Shown: positions 7,666-15,911 of the stretch, piece by piece
How the letters are laid out: every line of letters starts with the position of its first letter
Position numbering within the stretch: the stretch's first letter is position 1
NCBI GenBank assembly: GCA_902778625.1
Contig: CACYYM010000007.1
Span: forward strand, 21,587 to 85,586
Length of the DNA: 64,000 bases
Direction: 5' to 3'
From: an uncultured Bacteroidales bacterium
GTDB taxonomy: Bacteria; Bacteroidota; Bacteroidia; Bacteroidales; Bacteroidaceae
The notes under the pieces: model-generated
The model's database searches: none
The model's input: only the letters and a program-made list of their open reading frames with translations
Told to the model about the DNA's origin: nothing
Position numbers and translations under genes: made by a program

Positions 7666-9234
7666 TTATCTGGTTAAATATGCTGCGGCTGATTCGGCAC
7701 AGCGCTCGCCATCCACTCCGGCACTCACAATACCGCCTGCATAACCTGCGCCTTCGCCACAAGGAAAGAGGCCTTCAACGCGGATGTGCTGCAAGGTCTC
7801 ACCATCGCGAAGAATGCGGACAGGACTGCTTGTTCGCGTCTCAATACCTATAACTGTTGCTTCGCTGGTCAGGAAGCCGTGTTTCTGCTTTCCCCAAAGC
7901 TTGAAAGCATCGCGAAGACGGGTGCTGATGAACTCGGGCAACCAGAAATGCAGAGGACTCGCGATCAAGCCCGGAGCATAGGACGATTCGTTCAGGTCGG
8001 CAGAAAGGCGACCGTTCACGAAGTCCGTCATCCGCTGTGCTGGAGCGGTTTGCAAGCGATTTGCCTGCAGCCAACATTGGCGTTCGAGTTCTTCTTGGAG
8101 ATAAAGAAGGGAAAGAGACGAATTTTGAATGATGGATTTATCAATTTTGAATTGTTCAAAGTCTTCAGGTCTAATCTCCACAACCATTCCGCTATTGCTC
8201 CAACGACCATTTCGATTCGAAGGGCTCATGCCGTTCACGACAACTTGCTCAGGACCGCTTGCAGCAGGCACAACAAAGCCGCCAGGACACATGCAGAAAC
8301 TGTATACCCCTCGACCCTGAACTTGTGTGACAAGACTGTATTCCGCTGCAGGCAGCCACTTGCCTCGCCCTTGTTTGGAGTGATATTGTATCTGGTCGAT
8401 GAGGTGAGCTGGATGCTCCAGACGGACACCTATCGCGAGTCCTTTCGCTTCAATCTCTATGTTGCTTTCTGCAAGATGGCGATAAACATCCCTAGCCGAA
8501 TGACCTGTTGCGAGAATGACAGCCGAAGCTCGCATTTCCTGCCCTCCAGCGATGATGCCACACACCTTTCCTTCCTCGATGATAAGTTCCGTCATCTTTG
8601 TCTGGAAGTGGACTTCGCCACCACAACCGAGGATGGTCTTTCGCATGTTCTCGATGACACGAGGCAAGCGGTCTGTGCCAATGTGAGGATGGGCATCAGA
8701 AAGGATGGCAGGACTGGCTCCGTGCTGAACGAAGATTTGCAGGATGCGGTCTGTATTGCCTCGTTTCTTGCTTCTGGTGTAAAGCTTTCCGTCGCTATAA
8801 GCTCCTGCCCCACCCTCGCCAAAACTGTAGTTGCTTTCTGGGTCAACGCGTTGTTCAGGACGGATGCGGGCAATGTCCTTCTTCCTTTCGCGAACATCCT
8901 TGCCTCGTTCAACAATGATGGGCTTGAAGCCCAATTCGATGAGACGAAGCGCAGCAAACAATCCGCCAGGACCAGCCCCAACAACAATAACCGCAGGCTT
9001 GTCGCTCGCATCTTTATAAATGTAAGGCTCGAAGTCCAGCAAAGGCGGCTCCTCGTTAATGTAAGCCCTAACGGTCAAGTTGACGAAAATCATTCGCTGG
9101 CGTGCATCAATGCTTCGCTTCACCACTCGAACAGCTTGGGCATTGATGCCCTTTTCCTGACGAAGATAAGCGATGATGCTCTGCTCGTTATATGCTTGCT
9201 GCGGCAGAATGCGCAGACTCAATTCGTGTACCAT
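7666..9234 (-). CDS. FAD-dependent oxidoreductase (COG2509 type)
   Basis: This 522-residue soluble protein has a ~90-residue N-terminal alpha/beta region. A Rossmann FAD-binding motif follows (VVGAGPGGLFAALRLIELG, near residue 85), then an RGKDVRERK segment and the conserved NYSFGEGGAGAYSDGKLYTR. A second dinucleotide-type motif ends in VILATGHSARD, and the C-terminal FPCGEGAGYAGGI is the FAD-closing motif. These are the hallmarks of the widespread uncharacterised dehydrogenases of COG2509. The reaction is unknown. The gene is monocistronic, with its own TAACTTTG box 17-24 bases upstream, divergent from thrA. Confidence 0.85.
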   Translation of the reverse strand: MVHELSLRILPQQAYNEQSIIAYLRQEKGINAQAVRVVKRSIDARQRMIFVNLTVRAYINEEPPLLDFEPYIYKDASDKPAVIVVGAGPGGLFAALRLIELGFKPIIVERGKDVRERKKDIARIRPEQRVDPESNYSFGEGGAGAYSDGKLYTRSKKRGNTDRILQIFVQHGASPAILSDAHPHIGTDRLPRVIENMRKTILGCGGEVHFQTKMTELIIEEGKVCGIIAGGQEMRASAVILATGHSARDVYRHLAESNIEIEAKGLAIGVRLEHPAHLIDQIQYHSKQGRGKWLPAAEYSLVTQVQGRGVYSFCMCPGGFVVPAASGPEQVVVNGMSPSNRNGRWSNSGMVVEIRPEDFEQFKIDKSIIQNSSLSLLYLQEELERQCWLQANRLQTAPAQRMTDFVNGRLSADLNESSYAPGLIASPLHFWLPEFISTRLRDAFKLWGKQKHGFLTSEATVIGIETRTSSPVRILRDGETLQHIRVEGLFPCGEGAGYAGGIVSAGVDGERCAESAAAYLTR

Positions 9235-9250
9235 TCTCTTTATTTTGCCA

Positions 9251-9258
9251 CAAAGTTA
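9251..9258 (-). promoter_or_regulatory. -7 box TAACTTTG for the FAD oxidoreductase
   Basis: TAnnTTTG match on the minus strand just upstream of ATG 9234, predicting a leader of only about 10-15 bases. Confidence 0.65.
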
Positions 9259-9263
9259 CGAAA

Positions 9264-9298
9264 AAACTCTAAACTCTAAACCCTAAACTCTAAACTTT
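9264..9298. repeat. Heptanucleotide repeat AAACTCT (five units) before thrA
   Basis: Five 7-nt units run in tandem: AAACTCT, AAACTCT, AAACCCT, AAACTCT, AAACTTT. They sit exactly between the two divergent -7 boxes (9251-9258 and 9303-9310), where the -33 regions should lie. Function unknown. Confidence 0.8.
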
Positions 9299-9302
9299 TT
9301 TG

Positions 9303-9310
9303 TACCTTTG
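9303..9310 (+). promoter_or_regulatory. -7 box TACCTTTG for the threonine operon
   Basis: TAnnTTTG match 24 bases before ATG 9335. No threonine leader peptide or attenuator is visible in the short leader. Confidence 0.7.
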
Positions 9311-9334
9311 CACGCGAAAACTTAAACAGCAAGG

Positions 9335-11758
9335 ATGAAAGTACTGAAATTTGGCGGAACATCAGTCGGTTCTGCAGACAGCATACTGAGTGTAAAGAAG
9401 ATTGTTGAAAGGCAAACAGAGCCTGTCATTGTTGTGGTGAGCGCTCTTGGTGGCATCACAGATAAGCTCATCAAGACGAGCCAAATGGCTGTGGAGGGCA
9501 ATTTGCTCTATCAGGATTCTTTCAACGAGATAAAGGCGCGACACGAAGAAATGATCGATGCAATCATTCCAGCAGGAGAGAGTCGCGACACACTTGTCTC
9601 CGTTGTCGGAGAATTGCTCGAAGAACTTCGCAGCATCTATCAAGGTGTTTATCTCATTCACGACCTCAGTCCAAAAACTCTGGCTGCCATCGTTTCCTAT
9701 GGAGAACGCATTAGCAGTCAGATTGTTGCAACCCTGATTGACGGAGCTGTTTGGTTCGATAGCCGCGAGTTCATCAAGACAGAATTCAAGGCTGGCAAGA
9801 ACCGACTTGTCCGGGAACTTAGCAACAAGCTGGTTCGCAAAGCTTGGCAAACGATTCCGCAGATCAGCGTGGTTGGCGGCTTCATCAGTACTGATGCAGA
9901 GAGCGGCGAAACAACCAACCTCGGACGAGGTGGTAGCGACTATACTGCCAGCATTATTGCTGCGGCTCTGGATGCAAGTGTCTTGGAGATATGGACCGAT
10001 GTGGATGGCTTTATGACTGCCGACCCACGCGTCATCAGTTCGGCTTACGTCATTCCAGAACTAAGCTATATCGAGGCAATGGAGTTGAGCAACTTTGGTG
10101 CAAAGGTCATCTATCCTCCAACGATTTACCCCGTCTGCATCAAGCACATCCCCATTCTTGTCAAGAATACATTCAATCCCGATGCTCCCGGCTCCATCAT
10201 TAAAGATGAAGTTAAGGACGATTCGAGAAGCATTAAGGGTATCTCAAGCATTAAGGGCACGACACTCATCACGGTATCAGGTCTCTCGATGGTGGGTGTG
10301 ATTGGCGTAAACCGCCGCATCTTTACTTGCCTTGCAGACAATGGCATCAGCGTGTTTATGGTCAGCCAGGCTTCCAGTGAGAACAGTACCAGTATCGGTG
10401 TCCAGGACGAAGATGCTGACGAAGCTTGCCGAGTCTTGAACCTTGAATTCCAGAAAGAAATCGAGGACGGCTCGATGTTTCCAATGCTTGCCGAGAAAGG
10501 TTTGGCAACGGTCGCCATCGTGGGCGAGAACATGAAGCACACGCCTGGTATTGCCGGCAAGCTCTTCGGAACACTTGGTCGCTCTGGTATCAGCGTCATT
10601 GCTTGTGCGCAAGGTGCCAGCGAGACGAACATCTCTTTCGTCATCAATCAGAACTTTCTCCGCAAAGCACTTAACGTCATCCACGACTCGTTCTTCCTCT
10701 CCGAATACCAAGTGCTGAACCTCTTCATTTGTGGTGTTGGAACCGTTGGTGGCAGCCTTTTGGAGCAGATACATCAGCAACAGGAAAAACTGAAGCGCGA
10801 ACTCCGGCTCAAGCTCAACGTTGTGGGTATTGCAAGCGGACACAACGCGATGTTCACTCGCGAAGGCATCAATCTGGAGAACTTCCGCGAACAACTCGCT
10901 GCATCGCCAAAGAGTAACATACAAAGGCTTCATGACGAGGTCATCGGCATGAACATCTTCAACAGCGTCTTCGTCGATTGTACTGCAAGCCCTGAAGTGG
11001 CCAGCCTCTATGCAGACTTCCTCGAGCACAACATCAACGTTGTAGCGGCAAACAAGATTGCTGCAAGTAGCGATTTCGCCAATTACCATCTTCTGAAAGA
11101 GACAAGTCAAAGGCGAGGCGTCAAGTTCCTCTTCGAAACGAATGTTGGTGCAGGCTTACCCATCATCCGAACCATCAACGACCTTTGCAACTCTGGCGAT
11201 AAAATACTTAAGATTGAGGCAGTTCTAAGCGGAACGCTCAACTTCATCTTCAATACAATAAGCAAGGATATTCCTTTCAGTGAGACAGTTCGGATGGCTC
11301 ACGAGAAAGGCTATAGCGAACCAGACCCGCGCATTGATTTGAGTGGCAAGGATGTCATTCGCAAACTCGTTATCTTGGCTCGTGAAGCTGGTTACGAGAT
11401 TAGCCAGGAAGATGTGGAGGCCAAGCTCTTCATTCCTCAATCGTTCTTTGAAGGGTCTTTGGAGAACTTCTGGAAGAACCTGCCTTCGCTAGATGCTGAG
11501 TTCGAGACCCGACGTCAGGAACTCGAGAAGCAGAAGAAGGTATGGCGATTTGTGGCAAAGCTTGAAAACGGCAAGGCTACTGTCTCGTTACAGGAGTTTG
11601 ACAACAACCACTCGTTCTATGCACTTGAGGGGAGCAATAACATCGTTATGCTCACGACAGAACGCTATCGCGAATACCCGATGCTCATTCAGGGCTATGG
11701 AGCAGGAGCAAGTGTAACGGCGGCTGGAGTATTTGCAGACATTATGAGCCTGGCATAA
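9335..11758 (+). CDS. thrA: Bifunctional aspartokinase / homoserine dehydrogenase
   Basis: This 807-residue protein catalyses the first and third steps from aspartate to threonine. The N-terminal kinase starts MKVLKFGGTSVGSADSI (KFGGTS substrate loop) and carries GRGGSDYTA. Two ACT regulatory regions follow at about residues 310-460 (VSGLSMVGVIGVNRRIF and VAIVGENMKHTPGIAGKLF), suggesting threonine feedback. The homoserine dehydrogenase starts near residue 463 with LFICGVGTVGGSLLEQI (NAD(P)-binding) and includes VAANKIAAS and the catalytic-region GTLNFIFN. Length and order match enterobacterial ThrA. It heads the operon with apgM and thrC; no dedicated thrB is present. Confidence 0.97.
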   Translation: MKVLKFGGTSVGSADSILSVKKIVERQTEPVIVVVSALGGITDKLIKTSQMAVEGNLLYQDSFNEIKARHEEMIDAIIPAGESRDTLVSVVGELLEELRSIYQGVYLIHDLSPKTLAAIVSYGERISSQIVATLIDGAVWFDSREFIKTEFKAGKNRLVRELSNKLVRKAWQTIPQISVVGGFISTDAESGETTNLGRGGSDYTASIIAAALDASVLEIWTDVDGFMTADPRVISSAYVIPELSYIEAMELSNFGAKVIYPPTIYPVCIKHIPILVKNTFNPDAPGSIIKDEVKDDSRSIKGISSIKGTTLITVSGLSMVGVIGVNRRIFTCLADNGISVFMVSQASSENSTSIGVQDEDADEACRVLNLEFQKEIEDGSMFPMLAEKGLATVAIVGENMKHTPGIAGKLFGTLGRSGISVIACAQGASETNISFVINQNFLRKALNVIHDSFFLSEYQVLNLFICGVGTVGGSLLEQIHQQQEKLKRELRLKLNVVGIASGHNAMFTREGINLENFREQLAASPKSNIQRLHDEVIGMNIFNSVFVDCTASPEVASLYADFLEHNINVVAANKIAASSDFANYHLLKETSQRRGVKFLFETNVGAGLPIIRTINDLCNSGDKILKIEAVLSGTLNFIFNTISKDIPFSETVRMAHEKGYSEPDPRIDLSGKDVIRKLVILAREAGYEISQEDVEAKLFIPQSFFEGSLENFWKNLPSLDAEFETRRQELEKQKKVWRFVAKLENGKATVSLQEFDNNHSFYALEGSNNIVMLTTERYREYPMLIQGYGAGASVTAAGVFADIMSLA

Positions 11759-11760
11759 GA

Positions 11761-11781
11761 TTTAAGATGTAAGATGTAAGA
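11761..11781. repeat. Heptanucleotide repeat TGTAAGA before apgM
   Basis: Three 7-nt units (TTTAAGA, TGTAAGA, TGTAAGA) occupy the thrA-apgM junction, starting two bases after the thrA stop. Confidence 0.65.
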
Positions 11782-11804
11782 AGGATAACGGAAGAGGTAA
11801 GAAG

Positions 11805-13016
11805 ATGAAACATCTTATTCTCCTTTGTGACGGTATGGCTGACTGGCCATGCGAAGAATTGGGTGGCAAGACGTTGCTCCAGCACGTTGATACACCGCAC
11901 TTCGATTGGCTTGCCAAGCATGGACGCAACGGTTTGCTGAAGACGATTCCCGAAGGTTTTCATCCAGGCAGCGAGGTTGCCAATTCAAGTATTCTCGGTT
12001 ACGACCAGAACGTCGTTTATGAAGGTCGCGGACCACTTGAAGCGGCAAGTATTGGTGTGGAACTTGCAGAAGATGATTTGGCCTTACGTTGCAATCTGGT
12101 TTGCCTCGAAGGCGAGCTCCTGAAGAACCACTCTTGCGGCAGGCTTGAGACGGAAGAAGGTGATGTATTGATTCGTTTCCTTCAGGAAAATCTTGGCTCG
12201 GACAAAGTTCATTTCTATACAGGCGTTCAATACCGGCATCTCTTGGTCATAAAAGGTGGCAACAAGGATCTTCGTTGCACGCCTCCTCACGATATCCCGC
12301 TCAAACCTTGGCGAGACTATATGCTCGAGGCAGATTGTCCCGAAGCAGAGGAAACAGCAAGGCTTCTCACAGACCTTATCCTTCGCAGTCAAGAATTGCT
12401 TGCAAATCATCCGCTCAACATAGAACGGCAGCAGAAAGGTTTAGACCCAGCGAACAGTATTTGGCCTTGGGGCGGCGGTTATCGGCCAAAGATGACGCCA
12501 CTCACAGAAACTTATCCGCAAATCAAGACGGGTTCGGTCATTACGGCTGTCGACCTGATTCGAGGCATTGGACGATATGCTGGCCTGAACGTCATCAATG
12601 TCCCTGGTGCAACAGGTCTTTGGGACACAGATTATGAGGCAAAAGCAAGGGCTGCTATTGATGCTCTTCGCACAGAAGATTTCGTTTATCTGCATATCGA
12701 AGCTTGCGACGAGGCAGGACATGATGGCGACCTTTGCTTGAAGCAATACTGCATCGAAAGCCTCGACCAGAAACTCGTTGCATCCATCCTCTCTCAACTT
12801 TCGACTTTCAACGCCCCACTTTCCATTGCTCTCCTGCCCGACCATCCAACTCCCATTCATTTGCGCACCCATACAGCAGAGCCTGTTCCCTTCTGCATCT
12901 ACTATCCGGACATTGAGTCGGACGAGGTGCAAACCTTCGACGAGGTTGCCGCGAAGGAGGGCAGCTATGGCTTGCTCGAAGGCGATGCTTTTATTAAAGA
13001 ATTTATGAAGATATGA
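11805..13016 (+). CDS. apgM: apgM-family phosphomutase, probable homoserine kinase of the threonine operon
   Basis: This 403-residue member of the alkaline-phosphatase superfamily follows the archaeal-type cofactor-independent phosphoglycerate mutase pattern. LLCDGMADWP holds the first metal-binding Asp, HPGSEVANSSILGYD the nucleophilic Ser region, and ACDEAGHDGD and LLPDHPTP the later metal ligands. It lies between thrA and thrC and overlaps thrC by four bases (ATGA). Bacteroidetes commonly lack classical thrB, and members of this subfamily at this position are annotated as proposed homoserine kinase. The operon therefore predicts homoserine to O-phosphohomoserine conversion; glycolytic mutase activity is the alternative. 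Sequence alone cannot separate them. Confidence 0.85.
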   Translation: MKHLILLCDGMADWPCEELGGKTLLQHVDTPHFDWLAKHGRNGLLKTIPEGFHPGSEVANSSILGYDQNVVYEGRGPLEAASIGVELAEDDLALRCNLVCLEGELLKNHSCGRLETEEGDVLIRFLQENLGSDKVHFYTGVQYRHLLVIKGGNKDLRCTPPHDIPLKPWRDYMLEADCPEAEETARLLTDLILRSQELLANHPLNIERQQKGLDPANSIWPWGGGYRPKMTPLTETYPQIKTGSVITAVDLIRGIGRYAGLNVINVPGATGLWDTDYEAKARAAIDALRTEDFVYLHIEACDEAGHDGDLCLKQYCIESLDQKLVASILSQLSTFNAPLSIALLPDHPTPIHLRTHTAEPVPFCIYYPDIESDEVQTFDEVAAKEGSYGLLEGDAFIKEFMKI

Positions 13017-14314
13017 GATACTATAGCACAAACGGCAAGGCACCACTTGCTACACTCGAAAAGGCTGTCGTCAAAGGTTTGGCCGAGGACAGAGGGCTCT
13101 ATATGCCCGAGCGCATCAAGCCCCTTCCACAAGCGTTTTTCGACAACATACAGGACATGTCTCTTCAGGAGATAGCCTATCAGGTGGCGGACAGCTTCTT
13201 TGGCGAAGATGTGGATGCTGAAAGCCTTCGACGGATAGTTTATGACACGCTTTCCTTCGTCATCCCATTGGTAAAAGTCGAAGAGCCCATTTATTCGCTC
13301 GAGCTCTTTCACGGCCCTACCCTCGCCTTCAAGGACGTCGGGGCTCGCTTTATGGCTCGACTGCTGCAGTATTTCCTCAAAAAAGAAGGTAAAGGAACGG
13401 TCAACGTCCTTGTTGCAACAAGTGGCGACACCGGTTCTGCTGTAGCCAACGGTTTCTTGGGCGTGGAAGGCATTCACGTCTATGTGCTTTACCCCAAAGG
13501 AAAAGTCAGTCCTATTCAAGAATGCCAATTCACAACGCTTGGCCAGAACATTACGGCAATCGAGGTCGATGGCGTTTTCGATGACTGCCAAGCCCTCGTC
13601 AAGAATGCCTTCATGGACGAAGAACTTAACGCCAAGATGCAACTCACCTCAGCCAATAGCATCAATGTAGCTCGCTTCCTGCCCCAAAGCTTCTACTACT
13701 TCCACGCTTATGCACAGCTGAAGAAAAAGCTAAAGGGCGAAAAGGTCGTTTGCTGCGTACCATCCGGCAACTTCGGCAACATCTGTTCAGCCCTTTTCGG
13801 CAAGCGCATGGGACTGCCTATTAGCCGTTTCATTGCCGCAAACAATGCCAACGACATCTTCTACAACTACCTGCAGACAGGCCATTATGAGCCCAAGCCA
13901 AGCGTTCAGACCATTGCCAATGCGATGGATGTGGGCGACCCAAGCAACTTCGCACGCATTCTCGACCTCTATGGAAAGAGCCACGAAGCCATTTGTCAGG
14001 ACATCAGCGGTGCCACTTATACCGACCAACAGATAGCCGAAACCATGCGCAAATGCCTTGATGAGACCGGCTATCAGCTCGACCCCCATGGCGCTTGTGG
14101 CTATCGAGCCTTGCAGGAAGGGCTGAAAGAGGGCGAGACCGGCTTCTTCATCGAGACAGCTCATCCAGCCAAATTCAAGCAAACGGTGGACGAAATCTGT
14201 GGCGGCGACATTGCAATACCAGAACGCTTGCAAGCCTTTATGCAGGGCACAAAGCAAAGTGTATCGATGAGCAAAGACTTTGCAGATTTCAAGGCGTTCC
14301 TGATTCGTCAATAG
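13013..14314 (+). CDS. thrC: Threonine synthase
   Basis: This 433-residue PLP enzyme converts O-phosphohomoserine to threonine. The N-terminus MRYYSTNGKAPLATLEKAV and GLAEDRGLYMPE are typical of the family. The Schiff-base lysine is in GPTLAFKDVGARF (Lys107), the phosphate-binding loop is ATSGDTGSAVANG, and PSGNFGN lies further on. It is translationally coupled to the upstream gene through a four-base overlap, and the MFS gene starts three bases after its stop, so all four genes appear to form one transcript. Confidence 0.97.
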   Translation: MRYYSTNGKAPLATLEKAVVKGLAEDRGLYMPERIKPLPQAFFDNIQDMSLQEIAYQVADSFFGEDVDAESLRRIVYDTLSFVIPLVKVEEPIYSLELFHGPTLAFKDVGARFMARLLQYFLKKEGKGTVNVLVATSGDTGSAVANGFLGVEGIHVYVLYPKGKVSPIQECQFTTLGQNITAIEVDGVFDDCQALVKNAFMDEELNAKMQLTSANSINVARFLPQSFYYFHAYAQLKKKLKGEKVVCCVPSGNFGNICSALFGKRMGLPISRFIAANNANDIFYNYLQTGHYEPKPSVQTIANAMDVGDPSNFARILDLYGKSHEAICQDISGATYTDQQIAETMRKCLDETGYQLDPHGACGYRALQEGLKEGETGFFIETAHPAKFKQTVDEICGGDIAIPERLQAFMQGTKQSVSMSKDFADFKAFLIRQ

Positions 14315-14317
14315 TCG

Positions 14318-15499
14318 ATGGAAAAGCTCTGGAACAGCAACTACCTGAAAGCATGGACGGCCAACTTCATGCTCTACTTCTCGTTCATGGTCGTCACGCC
14401 GCTCTTCCCGCTTTACCTGAGCGAAACATTTGGCGCCACGAAAGACCAGACCGGCCTAGTCCTGAGCGGCTACGCCCTGACCGCATTGCTCGTCCGTCCC
14501 TTTAGCGGCTACCTTGTCGACTCCTTTCCCCGAAAGCTCGTGCTGCTGGTCTGCTACGGACTCTTTGCCATCCTCTTCGGCGGCTATCTCGTGGCAGGCA
14601 GCCTGCTCTCGTTCTGCATCCTTCGCACTATTCATGGCGCACCTATGGGAGCCGCTACCGTAGCCAACAGCACCGTAGCCATCGATGTACTGCCGTCCAG
14701 CCGCAGAGCTGAAGGCATCGGCTATTATGGCCTTAGCAACAACCTGGGCACGGCCATCGCACCTACCATCGGCATGCTCATCTTGGGATGGACGCACAGC
14801 TACAACCTCATCTTCCTCGTCTCGCTCCTGACCGCAGGAATCGGATTCGCCATAAACAGCACATTGAAGCTCAAGCCCCGACCTGTTCTCCCCCAGAAGG
14901 GAGTTGAGGGGTCTCTTTCCCTCGACCGTTTTCTCCTTCTGAAAGGGTGGCCTCAGGCGCTCTGCATGGTCGGTTACAGCTTCTCCTACGGCGTCGTCAG
15001 CACCTATCTGGCCATTTACGCGAAGCAGCAGCTGGGCATCACCACAGGTACAGGCCTTTTCTTCACCCTGCTATGCATCGGTCTCATCTCGAGCCGATTG
15101 GTAGGAGCACGAGGGTTGAAGAAAGGTAGAATAACGGAGAACGCCACCATTGGCGTCGTGGTTTCGCTCATCGGCTACCTCACCTTCGCAGCCCTGCACA
15201 ACGCGTGGGGTTTCTACGGCGCAGCCTTTATCGTGGGTTTGGGCAACGGCCACATGTTTCCAGCCTTCCAGACGATGTTCATCAACCTGGCTCCCAACAA
15301 TCAGCGGGGCACGGCCAACGGCACCTTGTTGACCTCTTGGGATGCGGGTTTTGGTCTCGGCATCATATTGGGCGGAATCGTCAGCGAGTGGATATCCTAT
15401 GGCGCAGCCTTCTGGGTGGCTTGGCTCAGCAACCTGCTGGGCGTTGTCCTTTATTTCGCCTATGCCCGCCGGCACTTCATCCGGAACAGATTGAGGTAG
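14318..15499 (+). CDS. MFS transporter at the end of the threonine operon
   Basis: This 393-residue protein has 12 predicted membrane segments. The MFS loop-2/3 signature is recognisable as SGYLVDSFPRKLVLL, and RTIHGAPMGAATVANSTVAIDVLP resembles motif C-type drug:H+ antiporters. It starts three bases after thrC. Position suggests efflux of threonine or a related amino acid, but nothing in the sequence fixes the substrate. A strong hairpin (15568-15590) ends the operon. About 60 bases between stop and hairpin hold no other feature. Confidence 0.8.
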   Translation: MEKLWNSNYLKAWTANFMLYFSFMVVTPLFPLYLSETFGATKDQTGLVLSGYALTALLVRPFSGYLVDSFPRKLVLLVCYGLFAILFGGYLVAGSLLSFCILRTIHGAPMGAATVANSTVAIDVLPSSRRAEGIGYYGLSNNLGTAIAPTIGMLILGWTHSYNLIFLVSLLTAGIGFAINSTLKLKPRPVLPQKGVEGSLSLDRFLLLKGWPQALCMVGYSFSYGVVSTYLAIYAKQQLGITTGTGLFFTLLCIGLISSRLVGARGLKKGRITENATIGVVVSLIGYLTFAALHNAWGFYGAAFIVGLGNGHMFPAFQTMFINLAPNNQRGTANGTLLTSWDAGFGLGIILGGIVSEWISYGAAFWVAWLSNLLGVVLYFAYARRHFIRNRLR

Positions 15500-15564
15500 A
15501 AAGAAGACAACCTTTAACGGGAGAACAAAAATAACAAGTTATTATTAGACATATACTAAATGAA

Positions 15565-15598
15565 AAAGGGCAAACCAAAGTGGTCTGCCCCCTTTCTT
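15565..15598. terminator. Bidirectional terminator hairpin
   Basis: GGGCAAACCA (15568-15577) pairs with TGGTCTGCCC (15581-15590) with one G-T/A-C type mismatch around loop aag. It is flanked by A-rich and T-rich tracts and lies between the threonine operon and the converging small gene. Confidence 0.75.
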
Positions 15599-15614
15599 AT
15601 TGCTTAGGAGAGTT

Positions 15615-15779
15615 TTATTCTGCTCCCCAGATGTTCCAGTCGTCGGCTTCCTTCGTGAGGGACTTGTCGCCATCGACTGTCTTTTCGCTGTCTTCGTTGA
15701 CTTTCAGGCTTTCGGCTATCATTGTAGCTGCCAGAGCCTCTTCCATCTGCATAGCAGGTATCAAATATGTCTTTTTCAT
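15615..15779 (-). CDS. 54-residue MKKTYLIPAMQ-type small protein
   Basis: ATG 15779 to TAA 15615 encodes 54 residues starting MKKTYLIPAMQMEEALAATM, continuing IAESLKVNED and ending ADDWNIWGAE. It has no cleavable signal peptide but shows the pattern of very common Prevotella/Bacteroidales small proteins (MKKxYxxPAxxxxxL...M.A.SL...D....WDxW/IW). It lies 133 bases downstream of the large surface-protein gene on the same strand and may be expressed with it. The function of this group is unknown to me. Heptad-like ATTTGAA repeats lie just upstream (around 15782-15795). Confidence 0.72.
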   Translation of the reverse strand: MKKTYLIPAMQMEEALAATMIAESLKVNEDSEKTVDGDKSLTKEADDWNIWGAE

Positions 15780-15883
15780 TATATTTGAAATTTGAATTTA
15801 TACATTTTGAATTAGAAGAGAATCTTGAGCTATGCTCGAGCTCTTTCACATTCTTCGCTTTCGCTCAGGCGCGGGCGGGGCGG

Positions 15884-15908
15884 AAGAACTCGAGCAAGCT
15901 CAGTTCTT
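15884..15908 (-). terminator. Hairpin after the surface-protein gene
   Basis: AAGAACTCGAGC (15884-15895) pairs with GCTCAGTTCTT (15898-15908), one mismatch, loop aa. It begins just after the stop codon of the minus-strand surface protein. The GAGC..GCTC top resembles the hairpins near 51700. The 15840-15880 stretch beyond it is GC-rich with no gene. Confidence 0.55.
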
Positions 15909-15911
15909 CAC

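Noticed and set aside
7786..9279. 497-codon plus-strand frame opposite the FAD oxidoreductase
   Set aside because: The minus strand encodes clear FAD motifs and has a promoter; the plus frame covers the promoter and shows no motif.
9264..9298. Telomere-like repeat (CCCTAAA match)
   Set aside because: Only one of five units contains CCCTAAA; it belongs to the variable heptad class seen at several other leaders.
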